Positions 47,193-57,907 of a stretch of 64,000 nt of DNA are shown here, piece by piece. Within the stretch, counting starts at the first letter, position 1; every line of letters starts with the position of its first letter. Both the position numbers and the translations under genes were made by a program. Below the pieces are notes generated by a model that ran no database searches, was not told where the DNA came from, and saw nothing but the letters and a program-made list of their open reading frames with translations. Source of the DNA: Hordeum vulgare subsp. vulgare (Eukaryota; Streptophyta; Magnoliopsida; Poales; Poaceae); contig NC_058523.1 in assembly GCF_904849725.1 (NCBI RefSeq), forward strand, positions 165,212,689-165,276,688. The letters run 5' to 3'.

Positions 47193-47338
47193 GCACACCA
47201 CCTGTGTAAACAAAATAAAATGAAGAAAAGCAAAGGATGAGAATTTAAGAAAAGGTCTTATGCATGTAAACACACTAGGCAACAATCATACAGTACAATC
47301 AACAAAGGTACATCATTTGTAATCAACAATCATACACT

Positions 47339-47540
47339 TCAACTGAGAGGGTGGCTCGCCCTCCACTCCTCATAACCCCGCAATGCAGTGCATGCCCGCC
47401 ACACCATAACTTCTAATTCATACAGGTCCTTCTCTTGATCCTCGACTGGCAGCATGGGCTCACCCCGAGCGTCGACGCGCGGCATTGGCTCCTCCTCCTC
47501 TGGAGCACAACTGAGGTAGTGTGTGAGACTGAGCAGTAAT
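47339..47540 (-). CDS. Candidate exon upstream of the B3 gene
   Basis: A minus-strand frame reads C-A-P-E-E-E-E-P-M-P-R-V-D-A-R-G-E-P, Y-E-L-E-V-M-V-W-R-A-C, then G-Y-E-E-W-R-A-S-H-P and a TGA at 47339-47341. It is acidic and looks like real protein, but no start is visible and the stop makes it a terminal exon. It may end a separate gene or be an alternative end of the B3 gene, 130 bp upstream of the split exon. Family unknown. Confidence 0.35.
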
Positions 47541-48736
47541 CTCTAAGAGAAGTCCTATCAAAACATAAACCCTACTACTGCTGTTACTCGGCCCACCCGA
47601 ATGTACACACGCACACCTTCAACATACAACCCATGTACATACATCCGCATCCAACAATTTGTTCTTGGAAAAATAAAAGAAAATCTGTTGTGGAAGGACG
47701 AAGGATTGTCAGGGTAACCAACTCAATTAGCCACTTGTCTATCATATTGGAGAAAATGAACTTACTTCACTTTTTCCTGGTACTATATAAGCACACAAAA
47801 TAAAGATTAAAATAATTCCTAAAAACTCTGATTATTGTACGCCCTCACATTTATAATCTTTAAAATCTGAACTTAATTTGGGCAACATAATTAAGAGGTT
47901 ATTGTTATTTCCCTAGAAAGATACAAATATTTCGATCAAAATTTCATATTCTGCAAAAAAAAACATTGTAGTAAATATTATTCTGAGAAATGTTTAGTTG
48001 ACTTGCAAGCTAGGACCACAAGTGAATGGCTGCCTTACTAAATCCAACCTAATTTGGACCTAAAAAGGAATTTAATCCATTAGCCCAGCTTATAAGTTTT
48101 GAGTCCACCCTCCAGCCCACCCTCCGGTTTCTTCCTGGATTCGCCACTGCACAAGGCCAAATTTTTTTCGGTTTTAAAGAACTGTTTGCTGATATTTTCT
48201 GCTATTGTGTTACGCATCTGCACTTGCTCATTGTTATGAAAACCCTGGAAAAAAATACAGAGCATGCTACCGATGTAGAAAACTTCCTTCAATCTCTGCA
48301 TCGCCTTCCATCTAACCTTCGATTTGAAAATCCTAACTATCTGATCTCCGACTTTGAAAACCATATCCAACTCCCAAAACGGCAACACAACAAGGAACAA
48401 AGAAGTCGAAGATTCCAAGTTAGGGTTTCTCACTTCACCTAGTCGCTTGTATTCGCTAGGTGCTTGCTGGCGGTCTCCCACTCTCACTCCACGCTCTTGT
48501 TCCCCAACCGTCGAGAGCGACCACACGAGTAGGCAGCAGGGTCGTGGCGGGGGAATGGGTGGGGGTGAGGGGGGGCGGGGGTGTGTGGGTGATGACACGG
48601 ATCCTCTCCGTGTCAAGCACAGAAAATAATGGCCTGTCGGTCCAGTTCGTAAAGAAATAACCCTATGTTACTAATAAAAAACACAAAGGAAAACCCTTTT
48701 GTCTAAAAAACAAAAACAAAGGAAAATTGTAAAAAA
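47541..48736 (-). other. Possible 5' region of the B3 locus
   Basis: A minus-strand open frame at 48616-48080 has a Pro/Ser-rich start and a later M-V-F-K-V-G-D-Q-I-V-R-I stretch. Composition suggests a GC-rich leader followed by UTR-like sequence, and I would not call it protein-coding. Nothing else is recognised. Confidence 0.3.
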
Positions 48737-50943
48737 TAGGGAAATTCTCAAATAACCATTTATTTAGCTACTGCATGGAGAGGTTGCCCTCCTCTCCCCC
48801 CGGTGTGGAGATTTTGGGTGAGTTCAACGTGAACGTGAACATGAGAGGCTCAAGGAGGAGTTTAACGTGATGGTGATGGTGAGAGGCTCAAGGAGGAGTT
48901 TTGTGCGTTTACGACACCTTTGTTTTTGAGAAAAAAATGCACCTTAGAATGTGAAATTATAAAATCATCATTAATAAGTGCTAAAAATTCCTTATTTATA
49001 AAAAATGTTTCTTTCCATAAAAAACAAACTTCAATAATGGGGGTAGGTAATTGCATGCCTTTCTCGCCCCCACCCCCTCCATCCCTCGCATATTCGGGCC
49101 ATTTACCGCATTTCTATGGTTGTAACCTCAAAAGTTTAAGATCTTATGCGGCCACATGAAATCATAGCAGAGAATGGGATGAGTGCCCCATGTTAATCCC
49201 TTTGGTCCATATATGTGCCATATGCTACCAACGGGAGGCGTGGCCTCGACCCCGTTCTCTAGGGCTACGATGTCCGTCTACTGTCGTTATAACCAGTGCA
49301 AATTCGTGAGGGGCTAAAAATTCATGGGACCTGGCATGGTCTCATCATACAACCACTAGAGGGTGTGGTAATACATCAAGAGCGGCATGCATCGGCCCTC
49401 ACATAGTCTGTGTGTAAACAAGACCATATCGCAAGTCAGATCAAGCCATCGAGAGAGAATGTGTCCAACTTGTGAAGGGAGTGCGGGGCTCGTTCCTTCA
49501 TTTGCCTCATATCTTGATGCCACGTGATGTTAGACCTAGCAACCAAGGCCTGTCTCATGCATCGCACTCCACTGGACCCACGACATGCATGCACACATGT
49601 CCATGTATGAGACTAAATGGCAGGGATGAATGGTTTGGGGACTGGCGTAAGTGGTGTGAGTCATGTGTCTACGTGATGTCCACGTGGGTCTAGACTGCGG
49701 GGGTGCATGGTTTGGATCTAGCTACCGAGAGGTAACGCGTTCGATTTGTGCCTAGGCGGTGCTTCACGAGGCCTGGCGCGGTCTCATCGTATGACCCATG
49801 ACGGGTGTGGTCAAACACCGAGAACGGCACCCATAAGCCCTAACGTGGGCTGTGTGGAAACAATGCATATCCCATGCTGGATCTAGCCATTGAAGGGAAC
49901 CAGTTCGGCATGCGGACAAAGTGCGGGGCGCGTTCCTTCATTTTCCTCAAATTTCGATGCTGCTTCATGTGGGCCCCATCCAAAAAGGCCCGTCCAGTGC
50001 ATCACACACAACTGGATTCACATCATGCGTGCACACTTGGCCCAGTAGACACCCACCGTAAACCTTTAGCCAAATTGACCCACACCATCCATCCAGCCTT
50101 GACCCCACCTCCGTTCGTTGGATCTCCGATGAGTCCCTTCCCTCGGTATGCCAAGCATGTTAAAACGACACACGGCTATACGTCTTGCACACCGAGATTG
50201 GCGCATCATGCACTAGTGCCAACAAACATGCCCAACTAAGCATCTTTGCCCATGGTCTGGATCGAGGCGGCTAGCGGCGCATGTTGTCGGCCTGTTTGCC
50301 TAGCGGTCCATGCTATGGGTCGACATGAATCGCATCACATCCGATCAAGATTCCCCTCTCTTGTACCGGACGCCAGAACAGCACACGTGCATGGTAGAAG
50401 AATCTGCGCGGTTGATCTTGGAGCTTGGATGAGACGCCATGGGATAGGTGCATGCTGAAATTCAAGATTTAGGAATTGATAACAAATGAAAATGACAAAT
50501 CAATTGTTTGTACAGGTGTACAACATGTTTTGAGGAAAATGTGAAATATGACACGTTCACATGCATTTTGGCAACAAGTGCACTTTCGGAGGGGGAAAAC
50601 AGGTAGCCCCCGTGCCTCCCACGATTTTTGTTCCATGTACTTCGCCACAAATATTGGAGGAAAAAATAAAAATGTATTTTCCCCTCAAAAAACGACTTGG
50701 GAAGAAAATCTCAAGTAACCATATTTAGCTACTCCGTGGAGGTTGCCCCCCCGTGGGGAGATTAGATGGACCTCTCCTTGATTTTAGGGTGAGTTCAACA
50801 TGAACGTGATGGTGAGAGGCTGAAGGAGTTTTGTGCGTTTAAAACAACCTTTGTTTTAGAACTGTATAATAATAAATAAAAGAGAATATGTGACAAAAAA
50901 ATAAATAAAAAGGATATGCATACAAGATGGGCCAGCCTCTTTG
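48737..50943 (-). repeat. Unclassified repeat, inverted copy 3
   Basis: Matches the reverse complement of copy 2 (18606-20820): A at about 50860-50060, B about 50060-48935, partial A' about 48935-48737. The outer boundary, GATGGGCCAGCC at 50932-50943, equals the left boundary of copy 2. Spacing between the A landmarks is about 1.93 kb, as in copy 2. Confidence 0.7.
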
Positions 50944-50970
50944 TGAGATCCCGGTTGTTAGAGAATCCCC

Positions 50971-50978
50971 TATAAATA
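50971..50978 (+). promoter_or_regulatory. TATA box of the gene at 51080
   Basis: TATAAATA in CC-TATAAATAC-A context, about 30 bp before a CT/AC-rich leader that holds two copies of a CGTATASTCCACCCCACGC module (50996 and 51027). Confidence 0.6.
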
Positions 50979-51079
50979 CAAAGCTTTTCACGATCGTATA
51001 GTCCACCCCACGCGCCTCCCACAATCGTATACTCCACCCCACGCCTCCCACCCCACACGCCTCCAAGACCTTGCCTTCC

Positions 51080-51193
51080 ATGACTACACCGAATTACCAC
51101 CCCACGCCGCCCAAAGTTGCTCCCAGGTTAGAGAAGCCGACAAAAGAGAAGGGCACGTCGGAGAAGCCGGCGAAGCAAAAGGTGAAAGAGAAT
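51080..51193 (+). pseudogene. Lys/Pro-rich gene, exon 1, cut by G2
   Basis: An ATG 102 bp downstream of the TATA box starts M-T-T-P-N-Y-H-P-T-P-P-K. The exon is rich in Lys, Pro and Glu (K-E-K-G-T-S-E-K-P-A-K). After 38 codons it is interrupted by G2 at the target duplication AGAAT. Across the element the same frame resumes at 63308 (N-N-G-A-S-R-H-R-E-I-P-P) and meets a possible donor GGTAACA at 63353-63354. Protein family unknown. The leader, TATA box and in-frame continuation support a gene disabled by the insertion. Confidence 0.5.
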
Positions 51194-51725
51194 TGTCGTG
51201 GGTATAAGTCTGATAGTAGATGTGTAGGGTACGAAAGGATGGGCAGAGCCTTAGCTACAGCGAGGATGTATGAGTTTAGGCCCCTCTACGGTGGAGGTAA
51301 AAGCCCTACGTCTTAGTGCTCTTGGGAGCTTAGTGTCGAGTGGAATATGGGATTACAGTAAAAAACAACCCCCGCACGAGTGTGGAAGGGCGGCTTATAT
51401 AAAGTGCGCTGCCCTTCATAATGGCCCGATGGACAGGGGTGGAATAGCGATGAATAAATGCTTATGTTACAGGTAACGTAAGCCTTAAATGTTAATAATG
51501 GTGTATGAAAACGTATGACCGTTGCCCTCCTGGGAGGTTACGATGTACAGAGTGGAATCCAGTCGGTACGTTAAATACGCTCCGAGTGCTCATCACCGAC
51601 TGGATGATGGGGGAGTCCTTAGTTCAGTCGGAACTGTCTAAGGGCCTTGTCCTCTATAATGGTAGTCCTTGGGTAGGACCTATAGGGCAGGCCTATGACC
51701 CTACCCTGGGACTATAACCCCATCA
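51194..51725 (-). repeat. G2 3' LTR
   Basis: In element orientation it begins TGATGGGGTTATAG and ends ACCCACGACA. The polypurine tract (minus-strand CCATTTGGGGACTAA) is at 51726-51740. Confidence 0.9.
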
Positions 51726-52245
51726 TTAGTCCCCAAATGGATCGGGGTTGGAACGATGAAGTGATGCCTGGAGTACGGGTCCCACTGGTATGGATGTGAT
51801 TTTGGTGTTGTTTTCCTCGATCCACTTTATCCTTTCAACCAGTAATCCAAGTGAATATACCCGTAAAACGAACCGTCAGGGACCGAGTGCTTCGGCGAAA
51901 TCTTTCGATGTGACCGGTCAAACTGACAGCGGCGGATTTTCCGGGATCCTCAAATTTTGGTTGCCGCGCGCTCAGCGGGGATGACGACATCGCCATCGAG
52001 TAGGTTTTGCCGCCTCGATTACCGCGCCTTTATCTTCTCCACTAACATCGCAGTAGCCGGTCGGGGGGATAAGATTTCGGGGCCATCTGTTAGTGACTCA
52101 GTCGGAAGCTTATTTAAGCCCCTCCGGCGGGGATTTCTTGTTGTGCTGCTCATCTTCCTTGCATTAACCTCACTCCTCCCGCAGCTCCCTGCGCGCCCCA
52201 AGCCTCCTCCTTCCTCTCCTCCTGTGTGGATCTATTGCCTTCACC

Positions 52246-55200
52246 ATGACGAAGGGGCAGACCAGCAAACTCGAAGCACAGAAGAAGAAGAAGAAGGGGA
52301 CGGCCCCTGCTCAGCGGAGGCAGCGGGCACTGCCGGCGGGTTGGATCCAGGGGGATTTCCTCCCCTCCACGGTGACGAAGGACAACTTGCTGGAGCTGGT
52401 GGAGCACGACATGATCGTCGACAAGTCATGGAGGCTGCCGGAGGGCGAGACAGAGCCGGCGCCGAAGGAGGGGGAGCGCGTTCTGCTGCTCAGCCATGTG
52501 TTCACGGGCTTCTCCTTGCCTCCCCACCCCTTCTTCCGAGGTATGATGACTTACTTCGGGGCACAACTCCATCATTTTCCTCCGAACGCCATAGCCCACC
52601 TCGCTGCCTTCGTCACCCTTTGTGAGTGCTTTATTGGGTGTCCCCCCCACTGGGGGCTCTTTAAGCACGTCTTCTCGGCTAGATCCCAAACCGTCAAAAA
52701 GCTTAGCTAGTCGGACGATAAGACCCATCTCCTCCGGCTCTGCGGGGGTTTAGGATTCCAGAAGAAAACAAAGAGTAGCTACCCCTCTCTCCAGTTGTCC
52801 AAGTCAGTTAGGAACTGGCAGTCAACCTGGTTCTATTGCCAGGACATTGCTTGTCCGAATGCTTCGACTGGGTTGCCACCTTTTAGCCTAGACCGTCCGG
52901 GCCCTCCCAGCCAGCTTGCGCTCTCTAAGGGATAAAGGATCCAGATCCAGCCTTTGGTCGACGCGTTGATAGCCGTCGTCTGCAAGGGAGTCACCGGCAT
53001 GGACCTGCTGCTGACTTTTCTGGGTCGGCGCATCCAGCCGCTGCAAGCCCGACACCACGCCATGTGGCACTACGCGGGGCCTTTGGACTTCACTCGGACT
53101 CATCCAGAGTGCGTGACCGGGGAGACTGTGAGAGCGTGGGTCCGCGGCATCACCGGCGCGTGTGATAACCCTGAAGGTGCCCAGCGGGAGAAGCCCTACC
53201 GCGCCAACAATCCTCCTTCGAATGAGGTGAGCACATCTTGTCGAGTGCTTTTTCTTTCTTTAGATTTGTCGCTTTTCTTGTCTCGCCGCCTGATGTTGCC
53301 GATTGTGTTTTGTGCAGGAGTGGACCAACTGGTACTCTGCTGTCTCGAACGGGAATTCAGCTGAGGAAGAGGAGGGCAGCCAGGAGGGCAGCGCGGAAAG
53401 CACCGAGTATGTCTCAGACAGTGGGGAGACGGAGGAGGAGACGGAAGAAGAGGAGGAGGAGGATGGGGAGCAGAGCTCGCCACCTCCACCATCAGAGCAC
53501 CAAACGAAGCGCCGTCACGATCCCGCTGCTCCGCCGGCTCCTCGAGCGGCTCCGAGTGCTCCGTCGGCCCCTCCCGCGGCTCCGAGTGCTCGGAGTGTGA
53601 AGAGGACCAGGGACGCTTCTACCGAGCCCACGGACCAGCTGTCCAAGGTGGCCAAACCTAGTGGTCCTAAGCCTCGGAAAGCTTTGCCTCGGATGAGGAT
53701 CGCTGTTCCAGTCGCCTCAGCGTAAGTGTCTTGTTCTTCTATCTTCCTTCAGTATCTGATTGAATGCATGCTTATCCGTCGAGTGGATTTCACTCGACAG
53801 AGCTGCTACTTCTGCCACTTCTCTGACGCGCCAGGACGATGATCCTATGGACACGGATAACGCCGCCACTTCCCAGCAAGGTACGTTGTCACGACTCCGA
53901 GAGTTTGCATTATTGTTTCGCGAGTGCTGTCTTTAATCTTGCCCCTTTTTCTGTAATTTCATGTTGTTCAGTCGGGCTTCCTTCGAAGGTGATCCATCTG
54001 GAGGACGACGACCAGAGGGGGTCGGGGCCAGCTTTGGCGCCTGTCCTTGAGGTTGTCCCATCTGCTGCTGCTCCCACCATGAACGTGCCGCCGACCGAGA
54101 TGGTGCCGCCGACTGAGACGGTGCCCCTCATGGCGGAACCGACTGGAGCGGAGCTCGGGATGCCCATGGAGTCTTCTGTTGCGCCGGGTCTGTCAACCAT
54201 TCAATATGACGCCGGACATCTCCCGGAAGACCAGGTGGGGGCTGCCAAGGATGCCATGGTGCAGGTGGAGCTGATGGTGGGTGATGCCAAGGGGGCGTAT
54301 GACTCCATCGCATCTTTTGTACAAGAAAAGCTTGGAGCTCCGAGACGATATCCGAGTAAGTGCGCTAGTAAGTGTTTACTTTCCTCTTGTCACCCATTGG
54401 GGATTTCAGTGATATACTCGGATACAGTAGGATGATTTTGCAGTGGGTTCACTCCGAGTGAACCCAGTGGGTGTAGTCCCCGAGACTTCTGTCGAGTGCT
54501 TGCACCGGCAGTTGTCTTTATATGTATTTTCCATGACCTGAACAGATCAGAGCTGATCTGCCCGAATGGTACCAGTGGGGCACTCCGAGTGCACCCACTG
54601 GGTGTAGTCCCCGAGAGTAGTGTTACTCAGGTCGGGTAATAGTAGTCTCATAGATTTGTCTCTTTGTCATGTAGCTCAATAGGGCCGACCTGTTCGAGCT
54701 TCATGCCAGTGGGGTCACTCTTAGTGAACCAACTGGGTCTAGTCCCCGAGACCGCTGTCGATTGCTTGCATCGGCAGGGGTCTGAAAAACTTTGAGCTTT
54801 GATTGTTTTCCTTGTTGAATGTGTCTGATCTTCCCTTTGTGCTTATTTGGCAGAAGATTTGCGAAATGGGATCCGCGTACAATGCTCTGAAGGCTGAAAA
54901 GATTCAGCTTGCTGCGGACTTGGAGGCGGCTGTGAATGACCTGGCTAGTGTGAAGGGGGCTCTTGCTGACCGAGAGAAGTCTTTGGAGGAGTCCTGGGAG
55001 ACCAACAAGGCATTGGTAGCCGAAATAGAAAAATTGAAGAGTCAAAGAACCGAACGGATGGGCCAGTTGAAGTTGATGAACACTCGGTGCATTGTGCAGG
55101 AGAAGTACGTCAGCGACTGGGCAAGGAAGATGGTTGCACTGCTTGGTGGTAAGTCTTTTGCCGAGTGCTTCTTGACTTTGGAGTTCATTCTGCGCTTACT

Positions 55201-55702
55201 TTCTGCTTGTATTTTCTTTGCAGATTTTTGTCTGGACGCTGAGGCTGAAGCAGCCGACATTGAACGGTCGGTTGTTCCGAACGTTCCACTCGGCGACGAA
55301 GCCAACCGGGACTTGCTCCGAGCGCATATTCGCCTTGGCAGAGTGGGACCTTTCATTGGCCGCCTGAGAGAAGTCATCGGCCGGATCGACAAGGAGCTGT
55401 GGCCCGAAGATGATTCCGGACAAGAAATAGATGGGTTGATGACTCGGCTGGAGGACGTCCCGAACAGAGTGCAGGCATGGAAGAAGTCTGCCGCTCGTTG
55501 TGGTGCGGACGTGGCGCTATCTCTGGTCCGAGTGCACTGCAAGGAAGCTCGTGAAGAGAAGCTGAAGACGTTGCAGGTCGCCAACACAAAGAAGCTTCGA
55601 TTCGAAGATTTCATGGAGACCTTCCTCGACACAGCCACTCGCATCGCAGACGGGATCGACCTTGATACCTTTGTGGAGCCTGCCAGTCCTGGTGACGCTT
55701 GA
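52246..55702 (+). pseudogene. G2 antisense six-exon gene (PF04195-like)
   Basis: Exons 52246-53226, 53318-53721, 53801-53880, 53972-54355, 54854-55148 and 55224-55702 have GT-AG borders. Phases agree at four of the five junctions; exon 4 carries a one-base shift near 54320, after which it meets exon 5 in frame. Exon 1 (ATG 52246) holds the 'putative gypsy type transposon' domain (L-L-S-H-V-F-T-G-F-S-L-P-P-H-P-F-F-R-G, A-A-F-V-T-L-C-E-C-F). Exon 2 is acidic then Ala/Pro-rich, and exon 5 is a coiled coil (A-L-K-A-E-K-I-Q-L-A-A-D-L-E-A-A). Exon 6 ends in TGA. Two stops break exon 1 (TAG 52708-52710, TAA 52933-52935). Function unknown. Confidence 0.7.
54441..54780 (+). repeat. Three-copy repeat in intron 4 of the G2 antisense gene
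   Basis: Copies near 54441, 54572 and 54706 (period 131-135 bp) share CACTCCGAGTG, then CCCASTGGGTGTAGTCCCCG. Read on the G2 sense strand this is CGGGGACTACACCCASTGGG, close to the element polypurine tract. Confidence 0.65.
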
Positions 55703-55966
55703 AAAACTTTATGGCGGACGCACATTTACCTCGGTATGCCGAGTGGTATCTGTATTAAACTTTGGCCACTGCTTTTGGCCGTCACATTTGTGGTTCGGTG
55801 TGGATAAGCTTGATTCACACCGAGCCGACTGATCATAGATCCAACTTTAAATTCGAATCGAATATTTTGCTCTTCTTTCGCCAAGTTTTTTTGACACGAT
55901 TTTGGCTCGTGGTTTTTGTTTGGCGTTTCTTGGTGAAGCCAATGGCAAACATGAGGAAGCTTTTTA
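55703..55966. other. 3' flank of the G2 antisense gene
   Basis: AT-rich, UTR-like. No coding frame. Confidence 0.4.
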
Positions 55967-56731
55967 CTTAGGCGACTCTGAGTCGCAGCTAAGTCCCCGA
56001 GTGTGACTTTTCGTGCACACTCGAAGTGAGTTGTTACTCATGTAGTTGTCAGTTGTCCTCACATCCACATGAGCCTCAATGAGGGTCTGCTAAGCCTTCG
56101 AGTGTATCTCGGGTACACACTCGGAGGAAGATTTTTACTTAGGCGACTCTGAGTCGCAGCTAAGTCCCCGAGTGTGACTTTTCGTGCGCACTCGGAGTGA
56201 GTTGATACTCATGTAGTTGTTAGTTGTCTTCACATCCATATGAGCCTCAATGAGGGTCTGCTAAGCCTCCGAGTGGATCTCGAGAATACACTCGGAGGAA
56301 GCTTTTTTTAATTAGGAGATTCTGGATCGCAGCTACGTCCCCGAGTGCGACTTTTAGTGCACACTCGAAGCGAGTTTGTACTTAGGCGACTCTGGGTCGC
56401 AGCTAAGCCCCCGAGTGAGGCTTTTAGTGCACACTCGGAGCGAGCTTGTACTTAGGTGATTCTGGGTTGCAGCTAAGCCCCCGAGTGCGCCTTTTAGTGC
56501 GCACTTGGAGTGAGTTTGTACTTAGGCGACTCTGGGTCGCAGCTAAGTCCCCGAGTGCGACTTTTAGTGCGCACTTGGAGCGAATTTGTACTTAGGCGAT
56601 TCTGGGTCGCAGCTAAGTCCCCGAGTGCGGCTTTTAGTGCGCACTCGGAGCGAGTTTTTTACTTAGGTCATTCTGGGTCGCAGCTAAGCCCCTGAGTGCG
56701 GCTTTTAGTGCGCACATGGAGCGAGTTTTTT
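55967..56731. repeat. Tandem array with a 70-bp unit in the G2 tail
   Basis: Eight copies of a unit starting CTTAGGCGACTCTGGGTCGC lie at 55967, 56138, 56311, 56381, 56451, 56521, 56591 and 56662. The last six are spaced at 70-71 bp. The first two carry an extra insert of about 101 bp, giving periods of 171 and 173 bp. Every copy contains AGCTAAGYCCCCGAGTG or a close variant, whose complement has a CTCGGGGRCTTAG polypurine-like core. Confidence 0.85.
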
Positions 56732-56833
56732 AGACCGAATCTGCAAACGCGGAAGAATTTTGAACCTGCAAGAAATCAATCTGCTTTGTATTACTTCAAT
56801 GATACTTGTTCTTTACATTGTCTCCGTCGGCGG

Positions 56834-57907
56834 TCACGTGTAGAAGCGTTTCAGGAGATCTCCATTCCATGCTCGCAGCTCGTCCGTTTCCCTGTCGAGG
56901 TTGTAGAGTCGATACGCTCCGTTGTTCAGCACCTTAGAGATGATGAAGGGTCCTTCCCAGGCGGGAGCCAACTTGTGAGGTCTCTGCTGATCCACTCGGA
57001 TCACCAGGTCGCCTGCTTGGAATGTGCGACTCCTGACGTGCCGCGCATGAAATCGATGCAGATCTTGTAGATAAATTGTTGAGCGAGGCAGTGCCATCTC
57101 GCGCTCTTCTTCTAGAAGATCTACTCTGTCTTGCCTGGCTTGCTCTACTTCGGCTTCGGAGTAGAGTTCGACTCATGGAGAGTTGTGAAGCAAGTCACTC
57201 AGAAGGACTGCGTCGGCTCCATAAACGAGGAAGAACGGGGATTGCCCTGTAGATCTATTCGGAGTTGTGCGGAGGCCCCACAACACCGTAGGGAGCTCGG
57301 TGACCCATGCGCCGGCGGCATGTCCAACTTCTCGTAGGAGTCGAGGCTTCAACCCCTGAAGAATAAGTCCATTCGCCCGCTTTGCTTGCCTGTTTGTTTG
57401 GGGGTGTGCCACAGATGCAAAATCCACTCGGATACCTTGGCCTATGCAAAAACCTTTGAATATGTCCGAGTCAAAGTTTGTGCCATTGTCGGTGATTATG
57501 CTGTTGGGAACCCCGAATCTGGCGATGATGTCTCTGACAAATTTGATGGCCGTAAGGGCGTCGAGCTTCTTGATGGGCTTGGCTTCAATCCACTTGGTAA
57601 ACTTGTCGACTGCTACCAACAGATGAGTGAATCAACCTTGGCCTGTTCTGAATGGTCCGACTGTATCTAATCCGCACACTGTGAACGGCCAAACAAGAGG
57701 GATTGTCTTCAGCGCAGATGTTGGCTTGTGGGACTTGTTCGAATAGAACTGACAGCCTTCGCATCGGTCAACCATATCTTTTGCCATTTCATTCGCCTGC
57801 AACCAGAAGAAACCAGCTCTGAATGCTTTGGCAACGATTGCTCTTGAGGAGGCATGATGGCCGCAGGTTCCCGAGTGAATTTCTTCCAAGATTAATTGTC
57901 CCTCCTA
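56834..57907 (-). pseudogene. G2 integrase
   Basis: H2C2 finger (H-S-G-T-C-G-H-H ... C-E-G-C-Q-F), first Asp in G-L-D-T-V-G-P-F and second Asp in I-T-D-N-G-T-N-F are present. The catalytic Glu is replaced by Lys (AAG, 57380-57382) in N-R-Q-A-K-R-A-N, where G1 keeps N-G-Q-A-E-R-A-N. Stops at TAG 57905-57907, TGA 57632-57634 and TGA 57173-57175 are all in frame with each other. The C-terminus with W-E-G-P-F-I-I ends at a natural stop at 56834. No chromodomain. Confidence 0.8.

Noticed and set aside
48080..48616. 178-codon minus-strand frame
   Set aside because: Low-complexity start, no homologous features and UTR-like composition; kept only as a possible leader region.
55042..55725. 227-codon minus-strand frame
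   Set aside because: Shadow of exons 5 and 6 of the plus-strand antisense gene.
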